A stretch of DNA of 64,000 bases from JBAVVD01 sp049697115 (lineage in GTDB: Bacteria > Acidobacteriota > Aminicenantia > Aminicenantales > UBA4085). The stretch spans positions 1 to 64,000 of the forward strand of contig JBAVVD010000095.1 of the NCBI GenBank assembly GCA_049697115.1, read 5' to 3'. A program made the translations under genes and the position numbers. Every line of letters starts with the position of its first letter. The stretch's first letter is position 1. The notes beneath the pieces were generated by a model. That model had not been told where the DNA came from and ran no database searches. It was given only the letters and a program-made list of their open reading frames with translations. Shown piece after piece: positions 60,200 through 64,000 of the stretch.

Positions 60200-60310
60200 C
60201 CTGTCTCCTTGCTCCCCTGGGGAAGAAACTGGAAAAATCGGTTTCCTTTATATTCTCGTTTCCCGCTCTTTCTGAGGAGAGGCGAAACTTTACAGTCGAT
60301 TTTATAATAT

Positions 60311-62248
60311 TCAGCTCTTCTTGTCTTTGTCTTCGTCCACAACCTCGGCATCTATGACATCGCCCTCGGCCGTGTCCGAAGAGCGACTGGCTTCCTGGTT
60401 CTGAGAGGAAGATTGCTGCTGGGCTTCACTCTGTTGGGCCTGCTGCTGAGAAGCTTGCTGGTACATGATTTCCGTCAGTTTATGCGAAGCCTGAGAGAGA
60501 GACTCCATGGCTTTCTTGATTTTCTCGAGGTCTTCACTCTCTATCGCCTTTTTTGTATTTTCAATCTCTGCCTTTACGCGATCAGCCTCCTGTTGGGGAA
60601 TCTTGTCCTTGTTTTCCTTGAGGAGTTTCTCCAGGCTGTAGACGAGCTGATCGGCCTGGTTCTTGGCATCAATGACTTCCCTTCTCTTTTTGTCTTCTGA
60701 GGCGTGAGCTTCAGCCTCTTTGACCATCCCATCTATTTCTTTATCATCCAGGCCGCTGTGGCCGGTGATGGTGATGGCCTGGTGTTTTCCAGTGCCAATG
60801 TCCTTGGCCGAGACATGGAGAATCCCATTGGCATCAATGTCAAAGGTCACTTCAATCTTGGGGACTCCGCGCGGGGCAGGTGGAATGCCGTCGAGATGGA
60901 ACCGCCCCAGAGTCCGGTTATACGAAGCCATCTCTCTTTCGCCCTGAAGGACATGGATTTCAACGCTCGGTTGGTTGTCCGAAGCTGTGGAAAAAATTTC
61001 CGCCTTCTTTGTCGGAATGGTTGTATTTCGGGGGATCATCTTGGTAAAAACTCCGCCCAATGTTTCAATGCCAAGAGTGAGCGGCGTAACATCCAGAAGA
61101 AGGACATCCTTGACATCCCCGGCCAAAACAGCTCCCTGTATGGCGGCTCCGACAGCCACCACTTCATCCGGATTGACTCCCTTGTGAGGCTCCCTGCCGA
61201 AAAGCTCCTTGACCAACTGATGAATTTTTGGCATGCGGGTCTGTCCGCCGACAAGAATCACCTCATCGATGTCTTCAGGTTTCATATTGGCATCGGCCAA
61301 AGCCTGCTTGCAGGGTGTCATTGACCTCTGAATAAGTTTTTCCGTCAGCTGCTCCAATTTGGCTCTGGTCAGCTTCATCAAGAGATGTTTGGGCCCAGAA
61401 GCATCGGCTGTGACAAAGGGGAGGTTAATCTCCGTCTCCATAGTTGTGGAAAGCTCAATTTTAGCCTTTTCAGCGGCCTCTTTGAGCCTCTGCAGAGCCA
61501 TTTTATCTTTGGTCAGGTCAATCCCTGATTCTTTTTTGAACTCGGCCACAATCCAGTCCTGAACGAGCTGGTCGATGTCGTCACCTCCCAGATGGGTATC
61601 CCCATTTGTGGACTTAACCTCAACCACGCCTTCTCCGACTTCCAGAATAGAGATATCAAATGTCCCGCCGCCAAAGTCATAAACGGCGATTCTCTGGTCT
61701 TTCTTTTTATCCATCCCGTAGGCCAGGGCTGCAGCGGTCGGCTCGTTGATTATTCTCACCACCTCCAGCCCGGCAATAGTTCCGGCGTCTTTGGTGGCTT
61801 TCCGCTGGCTGTCGTTGAAATAGGCCGGCACTGTAATCACGGCCTTTTCGACTTTCTCTCCCAGATAATCTTCAGCCGCTTTTTTGAGTTTCTGAAGGAT
61901 CATAGCCGAAATTTCGGGAGGTGAATACTTTTTTCCCAGAGCTTCGATCCGGACATCTCCATTGGAATCTTCGTTGACCTTGAATGGCACCTGTTTGATT
62001 TCCCCTGGAACTTCCTTGTAGCGACGCCCCATGAATCTTTTTATCGAATAAATAGTATTTTCAGGATTGGTAATTCTCTGTCTCTTGGCAACCTGTCCAA
62101 CCAGTCTTTCACCCTTGGGAGTAAACGCCACAACTGAAGGTGTAGTCCTGCCCCCTTCTTCATTGGGGATAACAACAGGATTATCGCCATCCATCAAAGC
62201 GACAACTGAGTTTGTTGTACCCAGGTCAATTCCTATTATTTTAGCCAT
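60311..62248 (-). CDS. dnaK: Molecular chaperone DnaK (Hsp70)
   Basis: 645 residues. ATPase domain: [15 protein letters not shown] at the N-terminus, the phosphate-2 loop [15 protein letters not shown] (about 195), [15 protein letters not shown] (about 335). The substrate-binding domain begins after the linker [16 protein letters not shown] (about 385), followed by the helical lid. The C-terminal tail is Gln/Ser-rich and ends VDEDKDKKS rather than the usual EEVD-like motif. RBS AGGAGG is 7 nt ahead of the ATG. First gene of the heat-shock operon. Confidence 0.98.
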   Translation of the reverse strand: MAKIIGIDLGTTNSVVALMDGDNPVVIPNEEGGRTTPSVVAFTPKGERLVGQVAKRQRITNPENTIYSIKRFMGRRYKEVPGEIKQVPFKVNEDSNGDVRIEALGKKYSPPEISAMILQKLKKAAEDYLGEKVEKAVITVPAYFNDSQRKATKDAGTIAGLEVVRIINEPTAAALAYGMDKKKDQRIAVYDFGGGTFDISILEVGEGVVEVKSTNGDTHLGGDDIDQLVQDWIVAEFKKESGIDLTKDKMALQRLKEAAEKAKIELSTTMETEINLPFVTADASGPKHLLMKLTRAKLEQLTEKLIQRSMTPCKQALADANMKPEDIDEVILVGGQTRMPKIHQLVKELFGREPHKGVNPDEVVAVGAAIQGAVLAGDVKDVLLLDVTPLTLGIETLGGVFTKMIPRNTTIPTKKAEIFSTASDNQPSVEIHVLQGEREMASYNRTLGRFHLDGIPPAPRGVPKIEVTFDIDANGILHVSAKDIGTGKHQAITITGHSGLDDKEIDGMVKEAEAHASEDKKRREVIDAKNQADQLVYSLEKLLKENKDKIPQQEADRVKAEIENTKKAIESEDLEKIKKAMESLSQASHKLTEIMYQQASQQQAQQSEAQQQSSSQNQEASRSSDTAEGDVIDAEVVDEDKDKKS

Positions 62249-62275
62249 TTTTGCCTCCTATTTTAGTCATCTAAT

Positions 62276-62304
62276 AATATATTATTTGAGTATAGCTTTG
62301 TCAA
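62276..62304 (-). promoter_or_regulatory. dnaK operon promoter
   Basis: Minus strand: -35 TTGACA (62299-62304), 17-bp spacer, -10 TATATT (62276-62281), about 28 nt ahead of the ATG. AGTATAG at 62289-62295 and CTATACT at 62324-62330 form an inverted repeat straddling the -35 and are a candidate regulatory site. Confidence 0.7.
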
Positions 62305-62339
62305 CTATATTTTAATAATTCATCTATACTGAAGAAAAA

Positions 62340-62978
62340 TTACCTGGAAGGGATAATCAAGCAACCCTTTTTTTCCAGAAAAGACCAAAACAAGGCTTTG
62401 GCATCCTTTTCGCTGGCCATAAGCACGTCTATTTCCGTGAATTTTCTCTTCTTTGCGGACTGCCAGAGTGTCTTTAAAGGCAAGAATGCATACCATCTCA
62501 CATTCTTTCCGAAATTTCTCAGCTTTGAGAAAAAATTCGATGTCTTCTGCCTTATTGAAATCCGAATGCCCTCCTCCAGAGAAATAATGTATGAAGAAGG
62601 CATGTCTTTCAGCTCGAATACATCCAGTTCAAAAGACTTTTTTTCGTCATTTTTGCCGGGCATAATTTTCTTTCTTTTGGGCGGGAACCAGGCGCTTTTT
62701 TTGATCAAAGAATACGGCTGACATGAGAGAGGGTCTCCCCAGAATTTAATTCTACTGATTTCCCATTTCCTGAGGACCAGACCTTTCGCCTTAATTTGTA
62801 TACTCTTTTCGTCCAGGTCAAATACAACGTATGTGGAAGTTCTTCTCGCCAGGAGAAGCTCGGCTTCGAGTAATTGATTCCCCCTGATTATTTCTCCCCT
62901 TTCCATTTCAAAGGCGGACATTCCGGCCGCGAGCGTCATCCACAGACCAAAAAATATTATAATGGACTTAATGCGCAT
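62340..62978 (-). CDS. Secreted protein of unknown function
   Basis: 212 residues. Signal sequence IKSIIIFFGLWMTLAAGMSA at the N-terminus (cleavage near residue 22). The mature part includes STYVVFDLDEKSIQIKAKGLVLR, a repeated-strand pattern similar to the N-terminal region of the L,D-transpeptidase just upstream (IYLVIDTGENKIYIKKGSHVLR), followed by Lys-rich and basic segments. No catalytic Cys/His set is present, so it lacks transpeptidase activity. It follows that gene by only 7 nt and is presumably coexpressed. The shared strand motif suggests a partner or inactive relative. Function unknown. Confidence 0.72.
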   Translation of the reverse strand: MRIKSIIIFFGLWMTLAAGMSAFEMERGEIIRGNQLLEAELLLARRTSTYVVFDLDEKSIQIKAKGLVLRKWEISRIKFWGDPLSCQPYSLIKKSAWFPPKRKKIMPGKNDEKKSFELDVFELKDMPSSYIISLEEGIRISIRQKTSNFFSKLRNFGKNVRWYAFLPLKTLWQSAKKRKFTEIDVLMASEKDAKALFWSFLEKKGCLIIPSR

Positions 62979-62985
62979 TGGAAGA

Positions 62986-63630
62986 TTAATAAATAAAAAC
63001 CTTTGTCCCTATGGTCGTCATCCGAAAGATATACTTTAAATCTTCATCACAGACACGAATACAGCCATGAGTCACATTTCTCCCCAGAAGCCGCGTATAC
63101 AGTGTGCCATGAATGAAATATCCTTCACCAAAACCCAGGGCAAAATCTCCCAGTGAGTCATAGTCAATCCTCTCATCATATTTTTTTGGAAGCTCCTCTC
63201 CCTCTTCTATGAACGCCCAATCGGGCTTGATCCAGGTGGGATCGACCAATTTTGATCGGATTATAAATTCTCCCCGGGGAGTATCAAAGACCCATTTTCT
63301 TTTGCCTCCCGGCTCTTCAAGGACATCCCCACTCCCGCAGGAAACTACCGCTTCCCGAAGGACGTGACTTCCCTTTTTGATATATATTTTATTTTCTCCT
63401 GTATCAATGACAAGATATATTCCTCTGGGAGAAAGGACTTTCATTCTGTTTTTCAAAGTGCGGTTCTTTGTTTTCAGGGCTTTCATGCTAAAATCCGCCA
63501 TTTCCTGGCTGAGGACAGGATTCTTCCATTGAAAAATCTTCTGTCTGCCGATGAGATATCCAACCGTCTCTATGGCAAAAAATATGAGAACTGCTCCTGA
63601 AAACAGGATCAGCCGTCTCTTTCTGGCCAT
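62986..63630 (-). CDS. L,D-transpeptidase (YkuD)
   Basis: 214 residues. An N-terminal membrane helix (LILFSGAVLIFFAIETVGYLI) anchors a periplasmic YkuD domain. GIYLVIDTGENKIYI starts it, SCGSGDV, TPRGEFIIRSK, and the active site YFIHGTLY with THGCIRVCDEDL supply His and the catalytic Cys (HG-x(n)-H-G-C-I-R). It catalyses 3-3 cross-links in peptidoglycan or attaches lipoproteins to it. ATG at 63630 is chosen (a GTG one codon upstream is possible). It lies 3 nt after the stop of another YkuD gene. Confidence 0.92.
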   Translation of the reverse strand: MARKRRLILFSGAVLIFFAIETVGYLIGRQKIFQWKNPVLSQEMADFSMKALKTKNRTLKNRMKVLSPRGIYLVIDTGENKIYIKKGSHVLREAVVSCGSGDVLEEPGGKRKWVFDTPRGEFIIRSKLVDPTWIKPDWAFIEEGEELPKKYDERIDYDSLGDFALGFGEGYFIHGTLYTRLLGRNVTHGCIRVCDEDLKYIFRMTTIGTKVFIY

Positions 63631-63633
63631 CAC

Positions 63634-64000
63634 TCAAAAATCTTTAAGATCCGTCAAGATCGAGTTATCAACGGTCAGTGCTCCAACGATAGTCACAGAG
63701 GTTCCCACATCCACAAGTCGGAAAAGTTCATCCATGACCTCATTCTCAACAGCAATACATCCTTGAGTCAGGCTGTCCTTTCCTCCTCCATGGATCTCTA
63801 TCAGACCGCCAATGCTTGCCTGAGCCGGAAGCAGCCCGTTCTTTTTTGCCCGGGCAAAATTTTTTATGTCTTCTTGATTAGGATAGTTGATCAACAAAGC
63901 TTTGTAATACCGGCTATTATATATTTTTTTTATTATCTTATAGTTACCCTCAGGAGTGGCGTCATCTCCCGAATTCAGTTTATCCGATAATCCGTATCGT
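63634..64000 (-). CDS. L,D-transpeptidase (YkuD), cut by window edge
   Basis: Open frame without stop to the window edge on the minus strand. Visible: SGDDATPEGNYKI (the conserved DxxTPEGxY start of the YkuD core), LLINYPNQEDI, the active-site His in IEIHGGG and Cys in QGCIAVENEVMDELF, and the final strand TSVTIVGAL. The motif lacks the second His-Gly pair spacing of the neighbour (QGCIAV instead of HGCIRV), which marks the ErfK/murein-binding subgroup. The true start lies beyond base 64000. Tandem with the next YkuD gene. Confidence 0.85.
   Translation of the reverse strand, partial: RYGLSDKLNSGDDATPEGNYKIIKKIYNSRYYKALLINYPNQEDIKNFARAKKNGLLPAQASIGGLIEIHGGGKDSLTQGCIAVENEVMDELFRLVDVGTSVTIVGALTVDNSILTDLKDF

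Noticed and set aside
1..64000. CRISPR arrays, rRNA genes, prophage
   Set aside because: No regularly spaced identical repeats of CRISPR length, no rRNA-like sequence and no phage structural genes were seen.

Overview
The window reads as a chromosome segment of an anaerobic, Gram-negative (diderm) bacterium. The diderm evidence is a Wza-type outer-membrane polysaccharide exporter, an outer-membrane beta-barrel and L,D-transpeptidases. The anaerobic evidence is an Nfn-type NAD(P)H:ferredoxin oxidoreductase, an [FeFe]-hydrogenase-like protein, NuoE/F/G-like subunits and a DsrC-like protein. GTP-dependent PEPCK, a dnaK-dnaJ-hspR heat-shock operon and the many secreted proteins of unknown role would fit candidate phylum Aminicenantes (OP8) or a relative. 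That placement is inference from gene content only. UGA is used as an ordinary stop.

1-8167: an IS1380-type transposase gene, then a four-gene minus-strand operon for a small natural-product-like pathway. In transcription order it is RraA-like lyase, Ldh2-family dehydrogenase, an A-T-TE NRPS-like synthetase without a condensation domain, and an Sfp-type phosphopantetheinyl transferase. Insertion-sequence debris lies on both sides, and two short sequence blocks are shared between the flanks.

8168-34200: a large mosaic surface-polysaccharide region. A GC-richer core (11134-20050, plus strand) encodes an aminosugar trio (DegT aminotransferase, Gfo/Idh dehydrogenase, hexapeptide acetyltransferase), the priming glycosylphosphotransferase, a beta-barrel, a Wza-like exporter and a Wzc-like BY-kinase. 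Around it lie AT-richer cassettes with glycosyltransferases, a Wzx-like flippase, a polysaccharide deacetylase, an asparagine-synthase-like protein, aminotransferases, a methyltransferase and a FemAB-like acyltransferase. Several gene fragments mark past recombination. A repeated promoter/leader block (three copies) sits directly upstream of three separate minus-strand glyco-operons.

34208-43758: assorted genes. These include a LamG-VanZ membrane protein, a wrecked M64 peptidase, a methyltransferase, a class-V aminotransferase interrupted by an in-frame TGA, DsrC, a membrane protein of unknown role, a secreted protein, a Tat-exported aldo/keto reductase with a ferredoxin tail, an MBL-fold hydrolase and a Cys-rich protein.

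43889-53990: a redox operon. It holds a DRTGG protein, a NuoG-like Fe-S protein, NfnA and NfnB, a second DRTGG protein, an RsbW-like ATPase, a HydS-like [FeFe]-hydrogenase homologue, and NuoE- and NuoF-like subunits. No catalytic HydA is present. The likely logic is electron exchange between NADH, NADPH and ferredoxin, with a hydrogenase-like protein and a kinase-like protein as sensor/signalling parts. A tiny winged-helix ORF and a five-fold TGTGACA array follow.

54167-64000: tRNA-Asn, a lipoprotein, pckG, then a minus-strand set dnaK, dnaJ, hspR, a primary-type sigma factor and a DnaC-like ATPase. A secreted protein and two tandem L,D-transpeptidases follow, the last one cut by the window edge.
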